From positions 310,001 to 374,000 of the forward strand of contig NZ_QTTQ01000010.1 of assembly GCF_003384935.1 (NCBI RefSeq): DNA of 64,000 nucleotides. Direction: 5' to 3'. Below the pieces are notes generated by a model. That model searched no databases and was not told the DNA's origin. It saw only the letters and a program-made list of their open reading frames with translations. The DNA is from Lutibacter oceani. Its GTDB lineage: Bacteria; Bacteroidota; Bacteroidia; Flavobacteriales; Flavobacteriaceae. Positions 25,723 to 33,939 of the stretch are shown piece by piece; the stretch's first letter is position 1, and every line of letters starts with the position of its first letter. A program made the translations under genes and the position numbers.

Positions 25723-28092
25723 TTATAGCTTTTTTGAAATCCAATTTGTAAGTATTGTTACAAAAACCACTATTGAAATTGAACTTAATGGCATTAATAT
25801 AGCTGCAACTACTGGTGTTAATAATCCGTTAAGGGCAAAGTACATACCTACTATATTATAACAAAGTGATAAAACAAAACTTGCTTTTATAATTGAAATT
25901 GTTTTTTTAGAAAGTGTTAAAAACTTAGGTAATTTGTTAAAAAGTTTTGCATCAAGAATTGCATCACAAGCTGGTGAAAACACATTTACATCTTCTGAAA
26001 TTGCAATTCCAACATTACTTTGCGCTAATGCACCTGCATCATTTAGACCATCTCCAATCATCATTACTTTTTTACCACTTTTCTGAAGGTTTTTAATAAA
26101 CTCTAATTTATCTTCAGGCTTTTGATTGAATTTAAAGTGTGTATTTTTAGGTAAAAGTTTTTCTAAATATGGTTTTTCACCATCATTATCTCCTGATAAA
26201 ATTACTAAATCATACTCTTTTCCAAGTTTTTCAAAAACCTCTTTTGTTCCTTCCCTGTAACTGTTTTTAAACAAATAATAACCTTTAAATTCATTATTTA
26301 TTTTAATATAAATTGAGGTTTCATTTGCATTAATTGCCTTTGCTTCAACAAAACTGGAAGACCCTAATTTAAAATTCATATTTTTTATAACAGCTTCAAT
26401 TCCTTTACCTAAAATTTCATTAAACAATGTTGGTTTTTCTTCAAAAGGAGTTGCAATAATATATTCATATAAAGATCTGCTTAATGGATGGTTTGAAGCT
26501 CTTAATACACTTTTTAAACCTTTCTTTTCTATTTTTGTCAGCTCTTTCCCTATATAAGTAAGTTGTGTTTTATCGCTTGAGGTTATTGTGCCTGTTTTAT
26601 CAAATATTATAGTATTAACTTTTGAAATACTTTCAATGGTTTCAGCATTTTTTAAATAGAAATTTTTATAACCAAAAATTCTTAAAATATTTCCAAAAGC
26701 AAATGGTGCTGATAATGCCAAAGCACAAGGACAAGCAATAATTAATACTGCAGTAACCACATTAAAAGCCATAGAAGCATTATAAAAATACCAGAATATA
26801 CCGGCAAACAGTGCTATTAATAAAATAGCTATCGTAAAATATTTACTTATTTTATCTGTAATGTTTTTAATTGTAATTTGTTCACTTTTATTAAAAACAT
26901 CATTACTCCATAATTGAGTTAAATAACTTTGTGAAATTGTGCTAACTACTTCCATTTCAATGGCTCCTGCTGTTTGCTTACCGCCTGCAAATAATTTATC
27001 TCCAGATTGTTTTATAACTGGAACCGATTCACCTGTAACAAAACTATAATCAATGGCTGCATTTCCGTTAATTAAAATACCATCAACGGGAATTAATTCT
27101 TCATTTCTAATTAATAAACGATCTCCTTTTTTAATGTCTTTTACTTGTATACTAGTTTCTTTATCGTTATTAAGTATTGTTACTGCAATTGGGAAATAGG
27201 ATTTATAATCTCTTTCAAACGATAAAAAATTATATGTTTTTTGTTGAAAAAATTTACCTAGTAATAGAAAAAAAATCAAACCGGTTAAACTATCAAAAAA
27301 ACCTGAACCAATATCTAAAAATATTTCGACAGTACTTCTTATAAATAGCACTGAAATTCCCAATGCAATTGGCACATCTATATTTAATATTTTGTGTCGT
27401 AACCCTTTGTATGCTGAAATAAAATAATCTTTGGCAGAATACAAAACTACTGGAACAGCCATTGTAAACATTAACCATCTAAATAAATATTTATATTTTT
27501 CCAGCCAAAATTCATCAACTTCAAAATACTCAGGAAAAGACAATAGCATTATATTTCCAAAAGCAAAAGCTGCAATAGAAACCTGATAAACTAAAGTTTT
27601 ATCAACTTTTTTATTTTTAGAATCAGCATCTTCTAAACTTATATAAGGCTCATAACCTATTGACGTAATTAATTCTACCAATTCTTTTAAATTGGTACTT
27701 TTATTTTTAAAAGTAATACGCAATATTTTTTTTGGGAAATTTACCATTGAAGTGGTAACTCCTTTATTTAATTTACTTAAATTCTCTAACACCCAAATAC
27801 AAGAACTACAATGTATACTTGGTATGTAAAATTCAACTACTGAAGTTTCTGTATCGTTAAATTCTAATAACTTTTGAATAATATCTTCATTATCTAAATA
27901 ATTGTATTTGCCTTTTATATCTTTCGGAATTGTACCTGGCGAAGTTTCTAAATCATAGTAACAAGTTAGTTCATTGGCATTTAATATTTCATAAACTGTT
28001 TTACAACCATTACAACAAAAATATTTATCATTAAATTCTACTGGTTTTTTGCCACAATCTAAACCGCAATGATAACAATTATTAAAACTCAT
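25723..28092 (-). CDS. ccoI: Copper-transporting P1B-type ATPase CcoI (FixI)
   Basis: Heavy-metal ATPase of 789 residues that exports copper for cbb3 assembly. A cysteine-rich N-terminal metal-binding domain (CYHCGLDCGKK and CCNGCKTVYE, residues 6-38) precedes an HMA domain with CSSCIW (about 95-100). Then come eight membrane helices with the transport motif CPCALALS, the phosphorylation motif DKTGTIT, the TGES actuator motif and GDGLNDAGAL. The cysteine-rich start plus HMA is the standard CcoI plan in Bacteroidota. It has its own promoter and FNR-like operator, shared with the divergent fnr gene. Confidence 0.95.
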   Translation of the reverse strand: MSFNNCYHCGLDCGKKPVEFNDKYFCCNGCKTVYEILNANELTCYYDLETSPGTIPKDIKGKYNYLDNEDIIQKLLEFNDTETSVVEFYIPSIHCSSCIWVLENLSKLNKGVTTSMVNFPKKILRITFKNKSTNLKELVELITSIGYEPYISLEDADSKNKKVDKTLVYQVSIAAFAFGNIMLLSFPEYFEVDEFWLEKYKYLFRWLMFTMAVPVVLYSAKDYFISAYKGLRHKILNIDVPIALGISVLFIRSTVEIFLDIGSGFFDSLTGLIFFLLLGKFFQQKTYNFLSFERDYKSYFPIAVTILNNDKETSIQVKDIKKGDRLLIRNEELIPVDGILINGNAAIDYSFVTGESVPVIKQSGDKLFAGGKQTAGAIEMEVVSTISQSYLTQLWSNDVFNKSEQITIKNITDKISKYFTIAILLIALFAGIFWYFYNASMAFNVVTAVLIIACPCALALSAPFAFGNILRIFGYKNFYLKNAETIESISKVNTIIFDKTGTITSSDKTQLTYIGKELTKIEKKGLKSVLRASNHPLSRSLYEYIIATPFEEKPTLFNEILGKGIEAVIKNMNFKLGSSSFVEAKAINANETSIYIKINNEFKGYYLFKNSYREGTKEVFEKLGKEYDLVILSGDNDGEKPYLEKLLPKNTHFKFNQKPEDKLEFIKNLQKSGKKVMMIGDGLNDAGALAQSNVGIAISEDVNVFSPACDAILDAKLFNKLPKFLTLSKKTISIIKASFVLSLCYNIVGMYFALNGLLTPVVAAILMPLSSISIVVFVTILTNWISKKL

Positions 28093-28111
28093 ATTTATTT
28101 TTATTTCGCAA

Positions 28112-28119
28112 CAAAACTA
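28112..28119 (-). promoter_or_regulatory. -7 box of ccoI
   Basis: TAGTTTTG on the minus strand (28119-28112) fits TAnnTTTG, 19 bases before the ccoI start. Its centre is exactly 32 bases from the centre of the operator at 28141-28154, the same spacing as at ccoS. Confidence 0.68.
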
Positions 28120-28140
28120 TTCATTTATTCCTTTATAAAA

Positions 28141-28154
28141 ATGATAAAAATCAT
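28141..28154. promoter_or_regulatory. FNR/CRP-type operator between ccoI and fnr
   Basis: ATGATAAAAATCAT, the ATGAT-N4-ATCAT pattern, extended by two matching bases on each side (AAATGAT/ATCATTT). It is in activating position for ccoI and covers the -33 region of the divergent fnr promoter, so activation of ccoI together with autorepression of fnr is plausible. Confidence 0.78.
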
Positions 28155-28163
28155 TTAATTTTG

Positions 28164-28171
28164 TACATTTG
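28164..28171 (+). promoter_or_regulatory. -7 box of the fnr-like gene
   Basis: TACATTTG fits TAnnTTTG, 33 bases before the start codon. Its centre is only 20 bases from the operator centre, so a bound regulator would cover the -33 region. Confidence 0.65.
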
Positions 28172-28204
28172 TAACTTATAGTACTTTAAAACAATTGGTT
28201 AAAT

Positions 28205-28891
28205 ATGTCGAATTGCAGACAATGCATTATTAAAAGATTTAATGCCCTTAAAACTCTAACAAATGATGAATTAGAAAATATTTCTGATCATAAAACAACT
28301 CTTATTATTAAAAAAGGAGAAAATTTAATGACTGAAGGTAATGCTATAAATGGCATGTATTGCATTAGAGATGGTAAAGGAAAATTGACCAAGTTAAACA
28401 CAAATGGTAAAGAACAAATTATTAAATTTATAAAAGGCGGTGATATTTTAGGTCACAGGTCTATTTTAAGTGAAGAACTTGTTGGTTTAAATGCTATTGC
28501 TCTTGAAGATATGCATGTGTGTTTTATTCCGAAGGGTGATATTTTAGACACTATTAAAGAAAACACACAATTTTCACTTAAATTAATGAAAAATATATCC
28601 CATCAATTAAATGAGGCCAATACTTCCATTTCCCAAATGGCACAAAAACCCGTAAAAGATAGGTTAGCAGAAACATTATTGCATTTAGAAGAAATTTTTG
28701 GAGTGGACAATGAAGCCTGTATTGATGTTATACTTACAAGAGAGGAAATTGCAAATACTATTGGAACAGCTACAGAATCTGCAATTAGATTACTATCAAA
28801 CTTAAAAAAAGATGGTGTAATTGATTTAATTGGTAAAAAAATTAAAATTTCTAATAAAAATGCTTTAAAAAATATCTCTGAAGGATATTAA
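28205..28891 (+). CDS. fnr: Crp/Fnr family transcriptional regulator, FNR-like
   Basis: Regulator of 228 residues: cyclic-nucleotide-binding-type beta domain (about 20-140), dimer helix (120-150) and winged helix (155-225). The recognition helix reads TREEIANTIGTATESAIRLL; it keeps the FNR Glu and Arg that read GA/TC but has Ile where E. coli FNR has Ser212. Cysteines C4 and C7 form an N-terminal CxxC, with C53, C106 and one more near residue 173; the four-Cys cluster spacing of E. coli FNR is not fully reproduced, so an Fe-S cluster is possible but unproven. Divergent from ccoI; two matching operators stand at cbb3 promoters. Confidence 0.88.
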   Translation: MSNCRQCIIKRFNALKTLTNDELENISDHKTTLIIKKGENLMTEGNAINGMYCIRDGKGKLTKLNTNGKEQIIKFIKGGDILGHRSILSEELVGLNAIALEDMHVCFIPKGDILDTIKENTQFSLKLMKNISHQLNEANTSISQMAQKPVKDRLAETLLHLEEIFGVDNEACIDVILTREEIANTIGTATESAIRLLSNLKKDGVIDLIGKKIKISNKNALKNISEGY

Positions 28892-28909
28892 TTTTTTTAA
28901 ACACCTATA

Positions 28910-28947
28910 AAAAAAGCCTTTTTGATTTTTATCAAAAAGGCTTTTTT
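28910..28947. terminator. Bidirectional terminator between fnr and the oxoamine synthase gene
   Basis: Seventeen-base perfect stem, arms 28910-28926 and 28931-28947 (core AAGCCTTTTTGAT/ATCAAAAAGGCTT), loop TTTT, with A- and T-runs. It serves the convergent genes on both sides. Confidence 0.88.
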
Positions 28948-28970
28948 GTTGTATGTAATTTATTTAATAC

Positions 28971-30215
28971 TTATTGCATTGAAGCTGCAATACGTTTGTA
29001 AATACCTTTTTCAAGTTTTTCACGAATTGCAGAAAATGAAGTTATTGTAGTTTTAACATCCTCTAATGTATGAGTTGCTGTAGGTATTAATCTTAAAATA
29101 ATTAAACCTTTTGGAATTACTGGATACACGACAATTGAACAAAATATTCCATAATTTTCTCTTAAATCATTTACCATAGCCATAGCTTCTGGAATATCAC
29201 CTTCTAAAAATACAGGAGTTACACACGTATTTGTTTTACCAATATTAAAACCGTTTTCTTTTAACCCGTTTTGAAGTGCATTAACATTTTCCCAAAGTTT
29301 TGCTTTTAACTCTGGCATTGTACGCAACATATCTAAACGTTTAAGTGCACCTTTCACCATTGGCATTGGCAAAGATTTAGCAAACATTTGAGAACGCATA
29401 TTGTATTGTAAATACTGAATTATATCTTTATCTGCAGCAAAAAAGGCTCCAATTCCAGCCATAGATTTTGCAAATGTAGCAAAGTATACATCAATATCAG
29501 CTTGTATGCCCTGCTCAAAACCAGTACCTTTTCCTTCTTCACCTAATGTTCCAAAACCATGAGCGTCGTCAACAAGTAATCTAAAGTTATATTTATCTTT
29601 AAGTGCTACAATTTCTTTTAACTTACCTTGTTCACCTCGCATTCCAAAAACACCTTCGGAAATTACTAAAATTCCACCATTATTTTCTTCAGCAATTTTA
29701 ACTGCACGTTGTAAGTTTTTTTCTAAACTTTCAATATCATTATGTTGGTATGTAAAACGTTTTCCATGATGTAACCTAACACCATCAATAATACAGGCAT
29801 GAGAATCTATATCATATACAATAACATCATGCTTGGTCACCAAAGCATCAATTGCAGATACCATTCCCTGATATCCAAAGTTTACCAAATAAGCTGCTTC
29901 TTTATCAACAAATTCAGCACATTCCTTTTCTAATTGTTCATGATATTTAGTATGTCCAGACATCATTCTGGCACCCATTGGGTAAGCCATTCCGTATTCA
30001 GCTGCAGCTTCTGCATCTGCTTTTCTAACATCTGGATGGTTGGCCAATCCTAAATAATCATTAATACTCCAAGTAATTACTTCTTTTCCATTAAATTTCA
30101 TTCTGTTTGAAATTTCCCCTTCTAACTTTGGAAACACATAATAACCTTCAGCTTGTTTTGCCCATTTTCCTAATGGACCTTTATCTTTAACTATTCTTTC
30201 AAATAAATCTTTCAT
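28971..30215 (-). CDS. Alpha-oxoamine synthase (SPT/KBL family), likely cysteate acyltransferase for capnine
   Basis: PLP enzyme of 414 residues that condenses an amino acid with an acyl thioester. The PLP lysine is K250 (ATFAKSMAG), with DDAHGFGTLG (D216, H219) and the stacking H139 (DIDSHAC). The family includes serine palmitoyltransferase, glycine C-acetyltransferase and the cysteate acyltransferase of sulfonolipid synthesis. The gene before it on the same strand is a cysteine-synthase-like enzyme that could make cysteate, which favours capnine synthesis, the sulfonolipid base of gliding Flavobacteria. Sphingolipid or glycine acyltransferase roles remain open. A terminator separates the two genes. 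Confidence 0.85.
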   Translation of the reverse strand: MKDLFERIVKDKGPLGKWAKQAEGYYVFPKLEGEISNRMKFNGKEVITWSINDYLGLANHPDVRKADAEAAAEYGMAYPMGARMMSGHTKYHEQLEKECAEFVDKEAAYLVNFGYQGMVSAIDALVTKHDVIVYDIDSHACIIDGVRLHHGKRFTYQHNDIESLEKNLQRAVKIAEENNGGILVISEGVFGMRGEQGKLKEIVALKDKYNFRLLVDDAHGFGTLGEEGKGTGFEQGIQADIDVYFATFAKSMAGIGAFFAADKDIIQYLQYNMRSQMFAKSLPMPMVKGALKRLDMLRTMPELKAKLWENVNALQNGLKENGFNIGKTNTCVTPVFLEGDIPEAMAMVNDLRENYGIFCSIVVYPVIPKGLIILRLIPTATHTLEDVKTTITSFSAIREKLEKGIYKRIAASMQ

Positions 30216-30310
30216 AAATATTATTTTGCAAAAATTATAATACTATAATTATATTTTCTGGGTACAAAGTACGGTTTTTTTTTTGTGCTAATCAAATGTT
30301 AATATTACAA

Positions 30311-30346
30311 AAAAAGAGGCTAAAAATAAATTCTTAGCCTCTTTTT
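30311..30346 (-). terminator. Terminator after the cysteine-synthase-like gene
   Basis: Thirteen-base perfect stem, arms 30311-30323 and 30334-30346 (AAAAAGAGGCTAA/TTAGCCTCTTTTT), 10-base loop. On the minus strand the T-run follows the stem. It implies that the oxoamine synthase has its own promoter or depends on read-through. Confidence 0.82.
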
Positions 30347-30364
30347 AATAATTTTTATAATCTT

Positions 30365-31402
30365 TTACTTGATAAATTCAACTTCTTTATGAGCTTGTTT
30401 CTGAGAATCAAAAAAACCTTGTTCTTTCATCCATTCATCACTATAAATTTTCTCCATATAACGTGAGCCATGGTCTGGTAAAACCAACACAACTTTTGAG
30501 TTTTCATCAAACATTCCTTGTTCAGCATACTGAATAGTTGCCTGTATAATTGCTCCACTTGTGTAACCTGTAAATAACCCCTCTGTAATTGCAAGTTCTC
30601 TTGCTCTATGGGCCGCAGCTTCATCTGTTACTTTTTCAAAAACATCAATTACATCAAAATTGGTTGCTGTTGGAATTAGGTTTTTTCCTAAACCTTCAAT
30701 TCTATAAGGGTAAATTTCATTTTTATCAAATTCTCCAGTTTCATGAAATTTCTTTAATATAGATCCAAAAGCATCAACACCCAAAGTTTTAATTTTTGGA
30801 TTTTGTTCTTTTAAATATTTGGAAACTCCTGAAATTGTACCTCCTGTACCACTTGCAGCTACTAAATGAGTAATTTCTCCATTTGTTTGTTTCCAAATTT
30901 CCGGTCCAGTTGAATTGTAATGAGCATCAATATTCAATTTATTAAAATATTGATTTATATATAAAGAATTAGCAGTTTCAGCATGTAGTTTTTTTGCTAC
31001 TTCATAATATGATCTTGGATCATCAGCTTTCACGTGTGCAGGGCAAACATATACTTTTGCACCCATTGCCTTTAACATATTTATTTTACCTGCTGAAGCT
31101 TTTGAGCTTACTGCTAAAATACATTTATAACCTTTAATAATACTCACCAAAGCCATACTGAAACCAGTATTACCTGATGTAGTTTCTATAATTGTACTTC
31201 CTTCTTTAAGTAAACCTTGTCTTTCTGCTTCTTCTATTATATGCAGTGCAATTCTATCCTTCATAGAATGACCAGGATTAAATCCCTCATACTTTGCATA
31301 GAAATTTCCAGGAAGATTTTTTGTGATTTTGTTTAATTGAATTAAAGGAGTGTTACCAATATGGTCTAAAATATTTTTACTTATTCCAGTATTATGTTCC
31401 AT
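30365..31402 (-). CDS. PLP-dependent cysteine-synthase-family enzyme, candidate cysteate synthase
   Basis: Fold-type II beta-replacement enzyme of 345 residues. It has [11 protein letters not shown], the PLP lysine K48 in NPGHSMKDR, the phosphate loop TTSGNTG (74-80) and [13 protein letters not shown]. It is longer than CysK and has an extra C-terminal stretch, with a Cys-Pro-Ala-His-Val loop ([16 protein letters not shown]) where CysK is different. CysK-type, cystathionine beta-synthase-type and cysteate synthase-type reactions (phosphoserine plus sulfite) are all possible from the fold. The neighbouring acyltransferase points to cysteate. Promoter at 31466-31473. Confidence 0.82.
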   Translation of the reverse strand: MEHNTGISKNILDHIGNTPLIQLNKITKNLPGNFYAKYEGFNPGHSMKDRIALHIIEEAERQGLLKEGSTIIETTSGNTGFSMALVSIIKGYKCILAVSSKASAGKINMLKAMGAKVYVCPAHVKADDPRSYYEVAKKLHAETANSLYINQYFNKLNIDAHYNSTGPEIWKQTNGEITHLVAASGTGGTISGVSKYLKEQNPKIKTLGVDAFGSILKKFHETGEFDKNEIYPYRIEGLGKNLIPTATNFDVIDVFEKVTDEAAAHRARELAITEGLFTGYTSGAIIQATIQYAEQGMFDENSKVVLVLPDHGSRYMEKIYSDEWMKEQGFFDSQKQAHKEVEFIK

Positions 31403-31465
31403 TTTTTAGAGTTTAATTCAAGTATTTAAATGAAATATTTGAACTATTAATAATATTCTAACGTG

Positions 31466-31473
31466 CAAATTTA
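31466..31473 (-). promoter_or_regulatory. Putative -7 box of the cysteine-synthase-like gene
   Basis: TAAATTTG (31473-31466 on the minus strand) fits TAnnTTTG, 64 bases before the start, in the 89-base gap after oligopeptidase B. Confidence 0.5.
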
Positions 31474-31491
31474 ATAATTTTTTTTAAATCT

Positions 31492-33549
31492 CTATGTAAC
31501 TTCTAAATCTAAAATAAAACTATAGTCACGCGCAATCTCTTTTAAAGCATCAAACCTGCCCGAAGCACCGCCATGTCCGGCTTCCATATTGGTATGCATT
31601 ATTAAAATATTATTATCAGTTTTTAATTCACGTAATTTAGCTACCCATTTAGCAGGTTCAAAATATTGCACTTGAGAATCATGAAGTCCTGTTGTAACCA
31701 ACATATTAGGATAATTTTGACAAACAACATTATCATACGGAGAATACAATTTCATATATTCATAATACTTTTTCTCATTTGGATTTCCCCATTCATCATA
31801 TTCACCTGTTGTAAGCGGAATGCTATCATCTAACATTGTAGTAACAACATCAACAAAGGGAACAGCAGAAATTATACCTTTATATAATTCAGGATTCATA
31901 TTAATAATTGCTCCCATTAATAAACCTCCCGCAGAGCCACCACTTGCATATAAATGTTCTTTAGATGTATATTCTTGTTCTATTAAAAATTTTGAACAGT
32001 CAATAAAATCGGTAAATGTGTTTATTTTGTTTAGTAGCTTACCATTTTCATACCAATTTCGTCCTAAATACTCACTTCCTCTAACATGTGCAATTGCAAA
32101 AACAAAACCTCTGTCTAACAAACTAAGTCGGGTTGAACTAAAACCTGCATCAATAGTATGTCCATATGAGCCGTAACCATATAAAAGCAAAGGAGTATTT
32201 TTTGAAATCTCAGTACTCTTTTTATATACTAATGAAATTGCTATTTTGGTTCTATCTTTTGAGGTTGCCCACAAACGTTCACTTTTATAATTATTCTTAT
32301 CAAATTTTCCTCCTAAAACTTCTTGTTCTTTTTTTACTTCTTTAGTTTTATCTAAAACATTAAAATCAATTACAGAGCTAGGCGTAGTCATAGAATTATA
32401 GCCATAGCGAATTACATTTGTATCAAATTCAGGATTGAAATAAACTCCAGCTGAATAAGCTTCTTCTTCAAAAGGAAGGTAAAAATCTTCAGAATTATCC
32501 CAACGCAAAATTCTTATTTTATTCAATCCATTACTTCGTTCTTCAACAACTAAAAAATCTTTAAAAATTGAGATATCCTCTAATAAAACATCTTCTCTAT
32601 GTGGAATTACATCAATCCAGTTTTCTTTTAATGTCTCCGAACTTGAAGTTTTCATTAACTTAAAATTAGTTGCATTATCTTTATTGGTAAGTATGTAAAA
32701 ATAATTATTATAGTGTGCTATATTATATTCTAAATCACGTTCTCTAGGTTGAAATAATTTAAATTCCCCTGTTGGATTATCAGCTTTTAAAATCCTGTAT
32801 TCTGTTGAAACAGTACTGTGGGAGCCTATAATAATGTATTTATCCGATTTTGTTCTGTAAACGTATGTATTAAAAGCTTCTTCTTCTTCATAAAAAACTT
32901 CTACATCTAATGCTGGATCTGTTCCCAAAACATGTCGAAATATTTTTTCGCTTCTTAACGTTTTTGGGTTTTGTTGCGTATAAAAAACAGTTTTATTATC
33001 TGATGCCCAAGCTGCACTACCAGTAGTATTTTCTATTTTTTCCGAAAATAATTGGTTTGTTTCTAAATTTTTAAATTGTAACGTATATTCTCTTCTACCA
33101 ACAGTATCTATTCCAAATGCTACATATTTATTATTCGGACTTACTGATAAACCTGTTAATTTATAATAATTATGACTTTCAGCTAAAACATTTACATCAA
33201 ATAATATTTCTTCAATAGCTTCTAAAGTTTCCTTTTTTCGGGTGTAAATAGGATATTGATTTCCTGATTTAAAACGAGTTATATAAAAATAATTATTCTT
33301 TTTATAAGGAACAGACTCATCATCTTCCTTAATTCTAGCTTTCATTTCTTCAAATAAATCCTCCTGAAATTGTTTAGTATGTGCTGTTTTTAAATCATAA
33401 TAATCATTTTCAGCATTTAAATAATCTATTACTTTCGGGTTTTCTCTATCATTAAGCCAATAATAATTATCTATTCTAACATCGCCGTGAATTTTTAATT
33501 CCTTTCTAATTTTATCAGCAATTGGGGTATTTATTTCGTTTTCCGACAT
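31492..33549 (-). CDS. ptrB: Oligopeptidase B / prolyl oligopeptidase family (S9A)
   Basis: Serine peptidase of 685 residues that cleaves short peptides, in oligopeptidase B after Arg or Lys. The N-terminal seven-bladed propeller (about 75-400) is followed by an alpha/beta-hydrolase domain. The catalytic triad is S539 (GGSAGG), D624 (TGLHDSQVQYFEP) and H659 (MEAGHGG). The acidic-rich DDSIPLTTGEYDEWGNP stretch is typical of PtrB rather than of true prolyl oligopeptidase. No signal peptide; cytoplasmic. Divergent from ybaB. Confidence 0.93.
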   Translation of the reverse strand: MSENEINTPIADKIRKELKIHGDVRIDNYYWLNDRENPKVIDYLNAENDYYDLKTAHTKQFQEDLFEEMKARIKEDDESVPYKKNNYFYITRFKSGNQYPIYTRKKETLEAIEEILFDVNVLAESHNYYKLTGLSVSPNNKYVAFGIDTVGRREYTLQFKNLETNQLFSEKIENTTGSAAWASDNKTVFYTQQNPKTLRSEKIFRHVLGTDPALDVEVFYEEEEAFNTYVYRTKSDKYIIIGSHSTVSTEYRILKADNPTGEFKLFQPRERDLEYNIAHYNNYFYILTNKDNATNFKLMKTSSSETLKENWIDVIPHREDVLLEDISIFKDFLVVEERSNGLNKIRILRWDNSEDFYLPFEEEAYSAGVYFNPEFDTNVIRYGYNSMTTPSSVIDFNVLDKTKEVKKEQEVLGGKFDKNNYKSERLWATSKDRTKIAISLVYKKSTEISKNTPLLLYGYGSYGHTIDAGFSSTRLSLLDRGFVFAIAHVRGSEYLGRNWYENGKLLNKINTFTDFIDCSKFLIEQEYTSKEHLYASGGSAGGLLMGAIINMNPELYKGIISAVPFVDVVTTMLDDSIPLTTGEYDEWGNPNEKKYYEYMKLYSPYDNVVCQNYPNMLVTTGLHDSQVQYFEPAKWVAKLRELKTDNNILIMHTNMEAGHGGASGRFDALKEIARDYSFILDLEVT

Positions 33550-33570
33550 TTATATTTTTTTACTAGTTTG

Positions 33571-33587
33571 CAAAAATACTATATTTG
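33571..33587. promoter_or_regulatory. Back-to-back divergent -7 boxes for ptrB and ybaB
   Basis: TATTTTTG on the minus strand (33578-33571) and TATATTTG on the plus strand (33580-33587) both fit TAnnTTTG and are one base apart. The 67-base gap leaves no room for two independent full promoters, so the two may compete for polymerase. Confidence 0.5.
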
Positions 33588-33616
33588 TGCTTTTAACTTG
33601 TTAAATTTAAAATAAA

Positions 33617-33937
33617 ATGTTTGGAGACTTATCTGGAATGATGGCAAAGCTTAAAGAAGCTCAACAAAAAATAGAAGATACAAAAGCTAGATTAAACACT
33701 ATTTTGATTGATGGTGAAGCTAATAATGGTAATATTAAAGTTACCGTAACAGCAAACAGACACGTTAAAAATATTTCTATTTCAGAAGAATTAACCGATA
33801 AAGAAGAAATTGAAGATTATTTAATAATTGCTTTAAACAGTGCTTTGGAAAAAGCTAATGAAATAAGTGAAACAGAACTTGCAGCTGCTGCAAAAAATGG
33901 AATGCCAAATATTCCTGGAATGGATCTATTTAAATAA
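33617..33937 (+). CDS. ybaB: YbaB/EbfC family nucleoid-associated protein
   Basis: Small DNA-binding protein of 106 residues, dimeric tweezer fold. It starts [22 protein letters not shown], with a variable residue breaking the family motif, and contains [14 protein letters not shown] and a C-terminal [12 protein letters not shown]-like helix, all typical. It binds and bridges DNA. Usual partners dnaX and recR are not adjacent here. Confidence 0.93.
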   Translation: MFGDLSGMMAKLKEAQQKIEDTKARLNTILIDGEANNGNIKVTVTANRHVKNISISEELTDKEEIEDYLIIALNSALEKANEISETELAAAAKNGMPNIPGMDLFK

Positions 33938-33939
33938 AG

